From Breoghania sp. (lineage in GTDB: Bacteria > Pseudomonadota > Alphaproteobacteria > Rhizobiales > Stappiaceae): a stretch of DNA of 64,000 nt. The position numbers and the translations under genes were made by a program. This document shows, piece by piece, positions 1 to 9,197 of the stretch (the stretch's first letter is position 1; each line of letters opens with the position of its first letter). Where the stretch lies: NCBI RefSeq assembly GCF_963674635.1, contig NZ_OY771475.1, positions 3,472,001 through 3,536,000 on the forward strand. Direction: 5' to 3'. The notes beneath the pieces are model-generated. The model made no database searches and was not told the origin of the DNA. It saw nothing but the letters and a program-made list of their open reading frames with translations.

Positions 1-2
1 CC

Positions 3-1916
3 GGCGCCTGGGCCGTGATGCTCGTGGTGATGGCGCTTGTGGGAACCTACGGATTGATCTGGCCGCTGCGCCGGTTGCTGCTCGACAGGGCTGCCCGTGA
101 TCCGGACGTCACGCCCGCGCCCATGCATCGTTCCACGGCGGCATTGGCGATCACCATTCTCGCAACGGTGGTGCCGGCGGCGGCCATGGTGATCCTGTTC
201 CGCGGTCTGGAAGCTTTCAACCTGGCGCCGGATCAGGTCGGCCGTGTACTCGGCGCCATTTTTCGCGGTGCCGTTTTTGCATCCTTCGTGCAGGGTCTTG
301 CATGGGCCTTGATTGCTCCCTCCCGTCCGAACTGGCGTCTGCTGCCCATCAGTGACGATGCTGCCGGGCGCTTGATGCAGTTGGCGACGGCGGCGGGCAT
401 CACCTTCGCGATGTCGCTGATCTTCAATGACGTGCTCGATGTGCTGACCGCGCCGGTCGATCTGATCCTGGCGCTGCAATCCGTCATCGCCATCATTCTC
501 GGCTTCATCATCATTGCTGCCCTGAAGGCGATCGCGGGGTCCGGACAAGCGGAGGCGGAGACGATCGATGGGGGCGGCCTCAGCCCGATCGCGCGCTGGT
601 TGATGCCGGTATTCTGGCTGGGAGCCCTGATCACGCTGTTCGCCCCGGTCATCGGCTACATGCAGGTCTCCTCCTTCGTGGCGCAGCAGATCATATGGTC
701 TGTCTCGGTTTTCGGCATCACGCACCTGTTGCTGGTGGTGGTCGATGACGTCGCCCTTGCGATGTTTCGCGCCGACAGCAGGCTCGGGCGCGCTTTGCGC
801 GAGACACTGGCCTTCGAGCCGGGAACCATCGAGCAGATCGGCGTGCTTCTTTCCGGTGTGCTGCGCATCCTGCTGATCGTCGGCGCGGTGATTTCGCTGC
901 TGGCCCCGTGGGGCTTTTCCACCGGAGACGTGACCAGTCTGGTGCGGCAGGTGATCTTCGGTTTCGAGATCGGCTCCTTCCACTTCTCGCTGTCAGAGGT
1001 TGTTCTGGCGCTGGTGATCTTCGTCGTCGGGCTCACGGTCACGCGCGCCCTGCAACGCTGGCTTGAGATGAGCTATCTGCCGCATACGCGGCTCGATGTG
1101 GGGTTGAAATCCTCCATCCGCACCGGTGTCGGCTATGTCGGCGTGATCGTTGCGGGCATGATCGCCTTCACCTTCATGGGGCTGAGCCTTCAAAACGTCG
1201 CCATCGTCGCCGGTGCATTGTCGGTCGGTATCGGCTTCGGCCTTCAGTCGATCGTCAACAACTTCGTGTCCGGCCTGATCCTTCTGGCGGAACGCCCGAT
1301 CAAGGTGGGCGACTGGATCGTCGTGGGCGAGGCGCAAGGCTATGTCCGGCGCATCAATGTGCGCGCCACGGAAATCGAAACCTTCGATCGCCAGACCGTG
1401 ATCGTGCCGAATTCCGACCTGATTTCCGGCGTCGTGAAGAACTGGATGCACGACGACACGTCGGGCCGGATCATTCTGGGCGTGGGCGTTTCCTACGATA
1501 CGGATCCGGAACTGGTGCGCGATATCCTGATGGAGGTTGCCCGCGAGAACTCCCAGCTGCTGGCCTATCCCGCACCTGTCGTCTATTTCATGGAGTTCGG
1601 GGCCTCGTCGCTCGATTTCGAATTGCGCGCCTATCTGGCCCAAATCGACTACGCGCTGTCGGTCAAGTCGGACATGCGTTTCGAGATCATGCGCCGCTTC
1701 CGGGACGCGGGCATCGAGATTCCCTTCCCGCAGCGCGATCTCAACATCCGCGACATGGACAGGCTGGAAGCGGCTTTGCGCGGCCGGGAAGAAACCAGCC
1801 GGAACCTGCAACACACGACTACGGCGAGCGAGCCGACCCACACCGGACCGCATGAGCCCTCGCCCCCGGTGGCCGAAGCTCCGGGCGAAGCCGATGCGGA
1901 TGGAGACAATGTATGA
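3..1916 (+). CDS. MscS-family mechanosensitive channel, 5' end outside window
   Basis: Integral membrane protein of the large MscS type, predicted to gate ion flow in response to membrane tension or osmotic downshock. The frame is open to the left edge, so the start is missing; GTG at 15 and ATG at 18 are internal candidates only. About 630 residues are visible, with many hydrophobic segments followed near residues 380-470 by the conserved pore helix and MscS beta domain (motif GIGFGLQSIVNNFVSGL, then ERPIKVGDWI and the VPNSDLIS stretch). The C-terminal tail is hydrophilic and Pro/Thr/Glu-rich. Long N-terminal membrane extensions like this are seen in DUF3772-type MscS proteins (family knowledge). 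The stop overlaps the next start (ATGA), so the two genes are probably co-translated. Confidence 0.9.
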   Translation, partial: GAWAVMLVVMALVGTYGLIWPLRRLLLDRAARDPDVTPAPMHRSTAALAITILATVVPAAAMVILFRGLEAFNLAPDQVGRVLGAIFRGAVFASFVQGLAWALIAPSRPNWRLLPISDDAAGRLMQLATAAGITFAMSLIFNDVLDVLTAPVDLILALQSVIAIILGFIIIAALKAIAGSGQAEAETIDGGGLSPIARWLMPVFWLGALITLFAPVIGYMQVSSFVAQQIIWSVSVFGITHLLLVVVDDVALAMFRADSRLGRALRETLAFEPGTIEQIGVLLSGVLRILLIVGAVISLLAPWGFSTGDVTSLVRQVIFGFEIGSFHFSLSEVVLALVIFVVGLTVTRALQRWLEMSYLPHTRLDVGLKSSIRTGVGYVGVIVAGMIAFTFMGLSLQNVAIVAGALSVGIGFGLQSIVNNFVSGLILLAERPIKVGDWIVVGEAQGYVRRINVRATEIETFDRQTVIVPNSDLISGVVKNWMHDDTSGRIILGVGVSYDTDPELVRDILMEVARENSQLLAYPAPVVYFMEFGASSLDFELRAYLAQIDYALSVKSDMRFEIMRRFRDAGIEIPFPQRDLNIRDMDRLEAALRGREETSRNLQHTTTASEPTHTGPHEPSPPVAEAPGEADADGDNV

Positions 1917-2428
1917 TGATTTCGGGCCGTCACCTCGCGCTCGCCGTGGGCGCGTTCTTGCTGCTGGGGGGCTGCGCCGAACAGGTGAGCGAGACCCCTC
2001 CCTTTTATGTCGATCTGGGGCGTCGCGGGGTGAGTGTGGATGAAGCTTCCGCACGAACCATGATCTCCACCTATCGCGAGAAACACGGCGCGCCCGGCCT
2101 CACGCTCGACCCGGCCCTGACGAAGGTGGCAGAGGAACAGGCGCGGGAGATGGCCGCGGCGCAGTCGGTCGATGTCTCGCTTGCAAAGGGCAAGGCGGCA
2201 CGTCAACGCCTCGATGCGTCGGGTTACCCCAAGGGGCCGGTGGTGGCCAATGTGTCCGCAGGCTATCGGCGGTTGGCGGAGGCCTTTTCCGGCTGGCGCG
2301 ACAGCCCGCAGCACAATGCCAACATGCTCGACAAGCGCATGACCCGGATGGGCATCGCGACGGCCTATGCGCCGGGCAGCAAGTACAAGGTGTTCTGGTC
2401 GCTGGTTCTGGCAGGCCCCGAGGAATAA
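1913..2428 (+). CDS. CAP-domain (SCP/PR1-like) lipoprotein
   Basis: 171-residue predicted lipoprotein. A short basic N-terminus and hydrophobic stretch end in the lipobox LLGGC, with Cys near residue 22. The remainder resembles the CAP/SCP domain: an early helix (TMISTYREKHGAPGL, then LTKVAEEQAREMA) and the late W-x-x-SPQHNANML signature. The usual ENxAxG motif is replaced by ANVSAG and the first cavity histidine is not evident, so the classical metal-binding cavity may be incomplete. The substrate or partner is unknown. The ATG overlaps the stop of the upstream MscS gene, which suggests one operon. Confidence 0.8.
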   Translation: MMISGRHLALAVGAFLLLGGCAEQVSETPPFYVDLGRRGVSVDEASARTMISTYREKHGAPGLTLDPALTKVAEEQAREMAAAQSVDVSLAKGKAARQRLDASGYPKGPVVANVSAGYRRLAEAFSGWRDSPQHNANMLDKRMTRMGIATAYAPGSKYKVFWSLVLAGPEE

Positions 2429-2571
2429 CAGGGCTTTGCGAATTACCGGCCCATTCTCCCTTCTGTGCGATTGCAGGGTTCCGTAACGGAGCCTAATGTG
2501 GCGCGGAACCAATAAGGAGCGGCCGACCATCGGCCGTCGGAACCGGCGACCCGGCCGGTTCGGGGGGAGAT

Positions 2572-4212
2572 ATGCTGACCAGATCCGATACGTATGACGG
2601 GCTCATTGCCGGTTTTCGCTGGCAGGTGCCTGATTTCTATAACATCGCTGCCGATGTCTGCGACCGCTGGGCGCTGGCTGACCCGACGCGCGTCGCGATC
2701 CAGAACCGGCATCGCGACGGCACGGTTGAGGAAATCACCTTTCAGGAGCTGCGCCGGCGCGCCGACAGGCTTGCCAACGCACTGGCCGCGCTCGGTGTCG
2801 GGCGTGGAGACCGTGTGGCGATCCTGCTGCCGCAGATGCCGGAAACCGCGCTCACCCATCTTGCGACCTACAAGCTCGGCGCGGTCGCCCTGCCGCTGGC
2901 GGCCCTCTTTGGCGTGGAGGCGCTGGAATACCGCTTGGCGAATGCCGGGGCGAAGGCGATCGTCACGGACAGGGCAGGCCTTGAGAAGATCGCGGAAATC
3001 CGCGAATGCCTGCCTGAGCTTGAGACAGTTCTGAGCGTTGAAGAGGGGGGAGACGAACCGTTTGCGGGTGTGCTTCGGCTTGCGGATGTCATGGCGAAGG
3101 CCTCCGACCGTTTCGAAACGGTGGTGACGCGGGCCGATGATCCGGCCCTGATGATCTACACATCGGGCACCACGGGCCCCGCCAAGGGCGCGCTTCATGC
3201 GCATCGGGTGTTGCTGGGTCATCTGCCGGGCGTGGAGATGCCGCACGAGTTTCTTCCGCAGCCGGGAGACAGGTTCTGGACGCCGGCCGACTGGGCCTGG
3301 GCCGGGGGACTGTTGAACGTCCTCCTGCCATCGCTGCATTTCGGCATTCCGGTCGTGGCTTACCGGGCGGACAAGTTCGATCCCGAAGAGGCGCTTGCGC
3401 TGATGGCGGACATGAAGGTCGCCAACGCCTTCATCCCGCCGACCGCCCTGAAGATCCTACGCACGGTGGAGCGCCCGCGCGAGCGGTTCAATCTGGCGAT
3501 ACGCTCCATCGGGTCGGGGGGCGAATCGCTTGGACGCGAGGTCTATGAATGGGCCCATGAGGGGCTGGGGCTGACGATCAACGAGTTTTACGGCCAGACA
3601 GAGTGCAATCTCGTGCTCTCCTCTTGCGCAAAGATCGGCGTTTCGCGGGCAGGTGCGATCGGCAAGCCGGTTCCCGGGCATCATGTGGCGGTGATCGGGG
3701 CTGAGGGCGAGGTGTTGCCCGCCGGTGAAAAGGGGCAGATCGCCGTGGCGCGGCCGGATCCGGTGATGTTCCTTGAATACTGGAAGCGACCCGAGGCGAC
3801 GGAACAGAAATTTGTCGGTGACTGGATGCTCACCGGCGATCAGGGCGTCATGGACGCGGATGGCTATTTCCATTTCGTCGGTCGCGACGACGACGTGATC
3901 ACGTCGGCTGGCTATCGTATCGGGCCGGGTGAGATCGAGGATTGTCTCATTGCGCATCCCGCGGTGGCGCTGGCCGCCGTGGTGGGCAAGCCGGATGCGG
4001 TGCGCACCGAGATTGTGAAGGCCTATATCGTGCTGAAGGAGGATGTGGAGGCGACGCCGGAACTGGCGCAGGAAATCCGCCACTATGTGCGCATTCGACT
4101 GGCCGCGCATGAATATCCGCGCGAAATCGCGTTTGTCGAAAGCCTGCCCATGACGACGACGGGAAAGGTCATCCGCCGGATCTTGCGCGAACAGGCCCGC
4201 GCGGAAGCGTGA
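2572..4212 (+). CDS. AMP-forming acyl-CoA synthetase
   Basis: 546-residue ANL-superfamily ligase that activates a carboxylic acid to acyl-AMP and then acyl-CoA. The phosphate-binding loop YTSGTTGPAKG lies near residues 196-206, the FYGQTECN A5-type motif in the middle, the hinge GYRIGPGEIE near 447, and the C-terminal catalytic lysine in TTTGKVIRR at about residue 532. It is shorter than acetyl-CoA synthetase and resembles the medium-chain/acyl group, but chain-length specificity cannot be read from sequence. The start is preceded by GGGGGAG. It stands alone and is convergent with the small gene at 4237-4437. Confidence 0.88.
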   Translation: MLTRSDTYDGLIAGFRWQVPDFYNIAADVCDRWALADPTRVAIQNRHRDGTVEEITFQELRRRADRLANALAALGVGRGDRVAILLPQMPETALTHLATYKLGAVALPLAALFGVEALEYRLANAGAKAIVTDRAGLEKIAEIRECLPELETVLSVEEGGDEPFAGVLRLADVMAKASDRFETVVTRADDPALMIYTSGTTGPAKGALHAHRVLLGHLPGVEMPHEFLPQPGDRFWTPADWAWAGGLLNVLLPSLHFGIPVVAYRADKFDPEEALALMADMKVANAFIPPTALKILRTVERPRERFNLAIRSIGSGGESLGREVYEWAHEGLGLTINEFYGQTECNLVLSSCAKIGVSRAGAIGKPVPGHHVAVIGAEGEVLPAGEKGQIAVARPDPVMFLEYWKRPEATEQKFVGDWMLTGDQGVMDADGYFHFVGRDDDVITSAGYRIGPGEIEDCLIAHPAVALAAVVGKPDAVRTEIVKAYIVLKEDVEATPELAQEIRHYVRIRLAAHEYPREIAFVESLPMTTTGKVIRRILREQARAEA

Positions 4213-4236
4213 ACCCGTCCGCTGGTCCGGTCGGGC

Positions 4237-4437
4237 TCAGCTCGGGCCGTGCAGCATGAAGGCGGCCACGAGGACGATCGCGATCGTCACGGCCTGCGCG
4301 ATGACTCGGGCGCGCATGAGTTTCTGCGAGGTGTTGGCCGAACCGCCCCTCAGCATGTTGAAAAGGCCGGCTATCAGGATCAGTCCGACAATGCCGACGC
4401 CAACCGGAATGAGATTGTAGAGAAATTGTGCCATCAA
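4237..4437 (-). CDS. Twin-transmembrane HIG1-type small protein
   Basis: 66-residue membrane protein with two hydrophobic helices joined by the conserved polar loop MLRGGSANTSQKLMRARV. This pattern matches the hypoxia-induced gene 1 (HIG1)-like twin-transmembrane family common in Hyphomicrobiales. Family members are linked to cytochrome oxidase supercomplexes in mitochondria and alphaproteobacteria (family knowledge); the role here is inferred. In many relatives this gene sits next to a PduO-type adenosyltransferase, whereas here that gene is about 14 kb away. The start is the double ATG on the reverse strand. Confidence 0.82.
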   Translation of the reverse strand: MMAQFLYNLIPVGVGIVGLILIAGLFNMLRGGSANTSQKLMRARVIAQAVTIAIVLVAAFMLHGPS

Positions 4438-4540
4438 GGAGCCCCCCGGACCGGCGCATCCTCCCTTTTCAGGCTGCCGCCGGTTTCTTGATCAGACATT
4501 CCTTTTAATTGATGATCGAAATCTGCCGCAACGTCCAATT

Positions 4541-5404
4541 TCATTGTTCGCGGTCAGAAGCTCCGCCGAGGACACGGTCCAGAACGCGACCGGGCAGCAG
4601 GCGGCGGGCGATGGCGGCGACATGGGCGGGTGTCGTCACGCGGTATCGCAGTTTCGGGCGCGGGGCTTCCAGCGCCTGTTCGATGCGCCGGACCACGGCT
4701 TCGGGCGGCAACTTGAAGCGTTTCGCCCCGCCGCGTTCCAGCCGCGCCCTGCGCCGGACATAGGCATCGCGGTGAGGCGAATTCTCCGCATCGATGGTCT
4801 TGCGGAAATGCTCCGCCGCATTGATCGAGAATCGTGTGGCAATGGGGCCGGGTTCCACCAGAACCACATGAATGCCGGTGCCTGCGAGTTCCAGACGCAG
4901 TGTGTCGCTCAAGCCTTCCAGGGCAAACTTGGATGCGATGTAGGCGCCACGATATTTCATGGCGATCAGGCCGAGAACAGACGAGACCTGCACGATTCGG
5001 CCCTCGCCGCGTGCCCGCATGGCGGGGATCAGGCGGCAGGTCAGATCATGCCAGCCGAAGAGATTGGCCTCGAATTCCGCGGCGAGCGCTGCCCGGGGGA
5101 CATCCTCCACCGCGCCGGGCTGGCTGTAGGCGCCATTGTTGACGAGCCCGTAGAGGGTCCCGCCGGTTGCCGCCAGAACGGCTGTCGCGGCCTCGGCCAC
5201 ACAATCGGCATCCGCATAGTCGAGGTGGAAGGCCTCAAAGCCGTCGGCCTGGAGTTTGGCCACATCGGCCGGTTGACGGGCGGAGGCGAGCACACGGTAG
5301 CCGCGCGCGCGCAGGCCGGTGGCCGCCGCTGCCCCTATGCCGGATGAACAGCCGGTAATCAGGACCGCCCGTCCCTTGCCGGGAAGGCGGGTGTCTCCCG
5401 ACAC
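4541..5404 (-). CDS. Short-chain dehydrogenase/reductase
   Basis: 287-residue classical SDR. The cofactor-binding glycine motif TGCSSGIG is at residues 17-24, NNGAY near 89-93, catalytic Ser in QVSSVLG near 141, and YIASK (Tyr155, Lys159). The early Rossmann region suits NAD(P)H, and the substrate is unknown. The GTG start lies one base from the stop of the upstream hydroxylase gene (5406-6650), with AAGG directly abutting it, so translation is probably coupled. It shares the strand and probably the transcript of that hydroxylase. Confidence 0.85.
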   Translation of the reverse strand: MSGDTRLPGKGRAVLITGCSSGIGAAAATGLRARGYRVLASARQPADVAKLQADGFEAFHLDYADADCVAEAATAVLAATGGTLYGLVNNGAYSQPGAVEDVPRAALAAEFEANLFGWHDLTCRLIPAMRARGEGRIVQVSSVLGLIAMKYRGAYIASKFALEGLSDTLRLELAGTGIHVVLVEPGPIATRFSINAAEHFRKTIDAENSPHRDAYVRRRARLERGGAKRFKLPPEAVVRRIEQALEAPRPKLRYRVTTPAHVAAIARRLLPGRVLDRVLGGASDREQ

Positions 5405-5405
5405 C

Positions 5406-6650
5406 TTAGATCGCCTCGCCGGTGAGAAGGCGCGGCACGGTTCCGGTGAGCCCGGCGGCCTCGCGAATGAACATCTGCTTCAGGCCGGGCAGGCGATCGA
5501 CGACACCGAGGCCGAAGTCGCGCGCCGCGCGCAGCACGTCCGATTCGTTGGAGAAGAGCCGGTTCAAGACGTCCGTCACCACGCCCATCTGGAACGTGTC
5601 GTAGCGCCTCCAGCGCTGGTACTTCTCCAGAACGTCGAACGCGCCGACATCCTGGCCGTACCGGCGGGCCTCCACGATCACTTCGGCGAGCGCGGCAGCG
5701 TCCCGGAAGCCGAGATTGAGGCCCTGACCGGAAATCGGGTGGATGCCATGGGCGGCATCGCCTGCCAGCGCGAAACGCGGCTTCACGAAATCGCGCGCCA
5801 GCGTCAGGCCCAGCGGATAGGCATGGCGCGGGCCTGCGACCTTGACCTCTCCGAGGTGGTAACCAAAGCGGCGTTCCAGCTCCAGATCGAAGGTGAAATC
5901 GTCTCCCTTGACGAGGGTATCGGCAACAGAGGTCCGTTCGGCCCAGACGAGCGAGGAGCGGTTTCCGGTGAGCGGCAGAATGGCGAAGGGGCCAGCGGGC
6001 AGGAAGTGTTCTTCCGCGCGCCCCTCGTGCGGGCGTTCATGTTCCACGGTGCACACGATGCCCGACTGGCCGTAGGACCAGCGCACGGTGTTGATGCCCG
6101 CCAGATCGCGCAACCTGGAACGCACACCGTCGGCGGCGACCAGAAGGCGTGCGGTGCGGGTCGTGCCGCCGGAAAGCTCGATCGAAACCGATTCGCCATC
6201 CGCCTCGAAGAAGGACACGCCCTCCGGCGATATGATCTCGACGCCGGCCGCGGCCGCCGTGTCGTGCAGCGCGCCGACCATGTCGGAATTGGCGACCATA
6301 TGCGCGAAAGGCTCGCCGGGTGCGACCTCGCCGGAAAAGGTGAGGAACACCGGACGCACCGTGTCGCGCAGCTTGCTGTCGGTGATGATCATCTCATTGA
6401 TCGGCTGGGCGCGGTCCGCGAATTGCTGCCAGACGCCGAGATGGGTGAGCATGCGCTCGGCGGCGGACGCGATTGCCGAACAGCGCAGGTCTTTCTCGAT
6501 GGCCGCGCGCGGTCGCATGTCGACCACCGCGACCTTGATCGCGGGATCGGAAACCTTCAGCGCCAGAGCCAGCGACAGCCCGACATAACCGCCACCGGCG
6601 ACCAGAACGTCCAGCACCTCGTCATCCTTCCGGATAATCGACATATCCAC
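5406..6650 (-). CDS. UbiH/UbiF/COQ6-family FAD monooxygenase
   Basis: 414-residue flavoprotein hydroxylase of the ubiquinone-biosynthesis type. The N-terminal dinucleotide motif VAGGGYVGLSLA is at about residues 17-28, a middle segment LLVAADGVRSRLR matches the DG motif, and the second FAD/ribityl motif ALAGDAAHGIHPISGQGLN comes later. Family members hydroxylate the ring of the ubiquinone precursor at the inner membrane. Which position (C1, C5 or C6) cannot be decided here. The downstream SDR is tightly coupled. It is divergent from the thioesterase gene at 6866. Confidence 0.88.
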   Translation of the reverse strand: MDMSIIRKDDEVLDVLVAGGGYVGLSLALALKVSDPAIKVAVVDMRPRAAIEKDLRCSAIASAAERMLTHLGVWQQFADRAQPINEMIITDSKLRDTVRPVFLTFSGEVAPGEPFAHMVANSDMVGALHDTAAAAGVEIISPEGVSFFEADGESVSIELSGGTTRTARLLVAADGVRSRLRDLAGINTVRWSYGQSGIVCTVEHERPHEGRAEEHFLPAGPFAILPLTGNRSSLVWAERTSVADTLVKGDDFTFDLELERRFGYHLGEVKVAGPRHAYPLGLTLARDFVKPRFALAGDAAHGIHPISGQGLNLGFRDAAALAEVIVEARRYGQDVGAFDVLEKYQRWRRYDTFQMGVVTDVLNRLFSNESDVLRAARDFGLGVVDRLPGLKQMFIREAAGLTGTVPRLLTGEAI

Positions 6651-6865
6651 TCCTTGCAGCTAATGGGCACCGGCTGAGACTGTCTGTCCGGCGCCATTCC
6701 GGTTGCCGCTCAGTACAGCCCCGACTTGACTTGCGCATCCCGCCTGCGCAGGGTTCCGCCAACAACGACGTGATGGCATCTGGTATCCCTGCCGCATTGT
6801 CTAACGTATTTCCCGCCTTTTGGAAGCCGGGCTTATTCCCGGTTGGTCCCTGGAAACAAACGCAT

Positions 6866-7735
6866 ATGAATACGGCTGTCGAGACATTCCTGGAAATCCT
6901 CGAACTGGAGGATGTTGAACACAATCTGTACCGGGGCCGCAATCCGGCAAGCGGCTGGCAACGGGTTTTTGGCGGCCGCGTCGTCGCGCAGGCGCTGGGC
7001 GCGGCGATGAAAACCGTGAGCGTCGGCCATCACATCCACTCCATGCACGGCTATTTCATGCGCCCGGGCGATCCGTCGGTGCCCATTCTATACGAGGTGG
7101 ACCGCATCCGCGACGGTCGTTCCTTCGCGACGCGGCGGGTCGTCGCCATCCAGCATGGCGAAGCGATCTTTTCCATGGGGGCCTCGTTCCACATCCCCGA
7201 AAACGGTCTCGATCACCAGATGGAGATGCCGGACGTTCCGCAGCCGGAAGACCTTCCGAGCGAGGAGGAACTGAAGGAGAAATTCCTGAAACATGCGCCG
7301 GAATCCGTGCAGCGCTACTGGGAGCGCAAGCGCCCGCTTGAGCTGCGGCCGACGGACATGCGGCACTACGTTTCCAACGAGAAACTGCCGCCGGAGCAAT
7401 ATGTCTGGATTCGCGCCACCGATACCCTGCCGGACGATCCGAACATCCATTGCTGCGTGCTGGCCTACGCCTCCGACATGACGCTTCTGGACACCTCGTT
7501 GTTTGCGCATGGCCTGTCGGTCTTCTCCGATCAGATTCAGCCCGCCAGCATTGACCATTCCGTCTGGTTCCACCGGCCCTTCCGGGCCGATGACTGGTTG
7601 CTCTATGCAACCGACAGCCCGTCTTCTTCCGGCGCGCGCGGTTTCAGCCGGGGCCGGATCTACTCCCGCGACGGACGGCTAGTCGCCTCCACCGCGCAGG
7701 AAGGTCTCATCCGCCAGAAAAACCAGTGGTTCTAA
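6866..7735 (+). CDS. tesB: Acyl-CoA thioesterase II (TesB)
   Basis: 289-residue double hot-dog thioesterase that hydrolyses acyl-CoA to free acid and CoA. Features are the early VFGGRVVAQAL motif, HSMHGYFMRPGDP, the central YASDMTLLDTSL segment carrying the family Asp, and the C-terminal SIDHSVWFHRPF and AQEGLIR. Length matches E. coli TesB. The ATG at 6866 was chosen over upstream in-frame codons because family homology begins there (MNTAVETFLEIL) and GGAAAC lies upstream. It is divergent from the FAD monooxygenase. Confidence 0.93.
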   Translation: MNTAVETFLEILELEDVEHNLYRGRNPASGWQRVFGGRVVAQALGAAMKTVSVGHHIHSMHGYFMRPGDPSVPILYEVDRIRDGRSFATRRVVAIQHGEAIFSMGASFHIPENGLDHQMEMPDVPQPEDLPSEEELKEKFLKHAPESVQRYWERKRPLELRPTDMRHYVSNEKLPPEQYVWIRATDTLPDDPNIHCCVLAYASDMTLLDTSLFAHGLSVFSDQIQPASIDHSVWFHRPFRADDWLLYATDSPSSSGARGFSRGRIYSRDGRLVASTAQEGLIRQKNQWF

Positions 7736-7827
7736 TCAGCGCCGCAGGTGCGGGAACCTTACTCAAGGTCATGCGTTGATCCGGAGCATCCTGCGCGATC
7801 CGCAGGACGTTCCGGGGACCGACCGCC

Positions 7828-8967
7828 GTGCTGGAAGAACTCGACAAACTGGCGCCTGCCGAGATTGACCGGCTGCCCGATCCCATTCTGGCGGCCGGAT
7901 TGATCCTGTTTGCGATCCTGATCGGATATCTGGCCCATCGCGTCGCCATCGGCATCTTCAACCGGACCTTCGGCAAGGTTTATCCAAACCTCACCCTCAT
8001 TGCGAAACGAATCCGGCCGATCACGCGGCTCGTCTTCTTCATCGTGGCGCTGGCGCTCGCGGTGCCGCTGCTCGATGTGCCCTTCCGCTTCATCGGCGAC
8101 ATCTATCACGCCATGTTCGTGCTGATGATCCTGCTGGTGGGGTGGGCGGCGGTCCTGGTTCTGGGCGTTGTGGCCGACCGCTATGCGCGCCATTTCCGGC
8201 TGGATGTGGAGGACAATCTTCAGGCGCGGCGCTACATCACGCAGATCCGGGTGATGCGGCGGGTCATCAATGTGGTGATCGTCATCCTCACCATCGGTCT
8301 TGCGCTGATGACCTTCGAACCGGTGCGCGAATATGGCGTTAGCCTGTTCGCCTCCGCAGGCGTGGCGGGCCTTGTGGTCGGCTTTGCGGCGCGCCCGGTT
8401 TTGTCCAATCTCATCGCGGGCATCCAGATCGCGCTGACCCAGCCGATCCGTATCGAGGATGCGGTGGTGGTGGAGGGCGAATGGGGGTGGATTGAGGAAA
8501 TCGCGGCGACCTATGTCGTCATCCGCATCTGGGACTGGCGGCGGCTGGTGGTGCCGCTTTCCTATTTCGTCGAAAAGCCGTTCCAGAACTGGACGCGCGA
8601 ATCCGCCTCGATCATCGGGTCCGTCTACTGGCGGGTGGATTACACGGTGCCGGTTCAGGAAATGCGGGAGAAGCTGGAAGAGTTGCTCGACCAGTCGAAG
8701 CTCTGGGACCGCAACGTCGTGAACCTTCAGGTGGAGGCCTCCGATGAGCGTGGTCTTCTCGTTCGTGCGCTGATGACCGCATCAACCTCGCCGAGGGCGT
8801 GGGATCTTCGCTGCGAAATCCGCGAAAAGATGATCGGCTGGCTGCAGGACGCCTATCCCGAATGCCTGCCACGCATCCGGGCGGAGCTGCCGGGTGCGGG
8901 ACGTTCGCCGGAACCCGGCATGGGCGGCGCGGCGGTGGGCGCGCAGATGGCCCAGGTTCAGAAGTAG
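7828..8967 (+). CDS. Small-conductance mechanosensitive channel (MscS type)
   Basis: 379-residue channel with about four N-terminal hydrophobic helices, then the pore/beta domain (SAGVAGLVVGFAARPVL, QPIRIEDAVVV, VPLSYFVEKPFQNW). The cytoplasmic C-terminal domain follows. The glycine/alanine-rich pore helix is recognisable but diverged from E. coli MscS, as in the YnaI/YbdG-like branch. The first codon is a GTG (VLEELDKL), chosen from frame and spacing. It converges on exonuclease III with the inverted-repeat element 8996-9121 between them. Confidence 0.88.
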   Translation: MLEELDKLAPAEIDRLPDPILAAGLILFAILIGYLAHRVAIGIFNRTFGKVYPNLTLIAKRIRPITRLVFFIVALALAVPLLDVPFRFIGDIYHAMFVLMILLVGWAAVLVLGVVADRYARHFRLDVEDNLQARRYITQIRVMRRVINVVIVILTIGLALMTFEPVREYGVSLFASAGVAGLVVGFAARPVLSNLIAGIQIALTQPIRIEDAVVVEGEWGWIEEIAATYVVIRIWDWRRLVVPLSYFVEKPFQNWTRESASIIGSVYWRVDYTVPVQEMREKLEELLDQSKLWDRNVVNLQVEASDERGLLVRALMTASTSPRAWDLRCEIREKMIGWLQDAYPECLPRIRAELPGAGRSPEPGMGGAAVGAQMAQVQK

Positions 8968-8995
8968 GGGCTTGGGATCCGTTTCGAGCAAGCGG

Positions 8996-9121
8996 CCCAT
9001 CCTTCGAGACGCGCTCGATGAGCGCTCCTCAGGATGACGTTGCATATGTTGCGCATCTCAAAGCATCCCCACCCACGATGTCATCCTGAGGAGACGCGAA
9101 GCGTCGTCTCGAAGGATGGGC
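8996..9121. repeat. Paired inverted intergenic palindromic element
   Basis: Two copies of a roughly 40-bp element sit head to head between convergent genes. Copy A (8998-9038) reads CATCCTTCGAGACG... to CCTCAGGATGAC. Copy B (9080-9118) is its inverse, GTCATCCTGAGGAG... to TCGAAGGATG. The outer arms GCCCATCCTTCGAGACG and CGTCTCGAAGGATGGGC are perfect inverses, so the whole region can fold into one long hairpin. Similar CATCCTTCGAGACGC...CCTCAGGATGA elements are widespread between genes in Hyphomicrobiales (recollection, not searched). A role as a bidirectional terminator or mRNA stabiliser is inferred. Confidence 0.75.
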
Positions 9122-9197
9122 GGCAAGCGCGCATGTCGGCGACAAGATCCGCTGGTCAGGCGGGGAGGGCTTGATCGGGTGCCCTCGTTGCCTCTCT

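Noticed and set aside
1649..2530. Reverse ORFs over the CAP lipoprotein
   Set aside because: Antisense frames are long because of high GC; the forward lipoprotein has a lipobox and a domain match.
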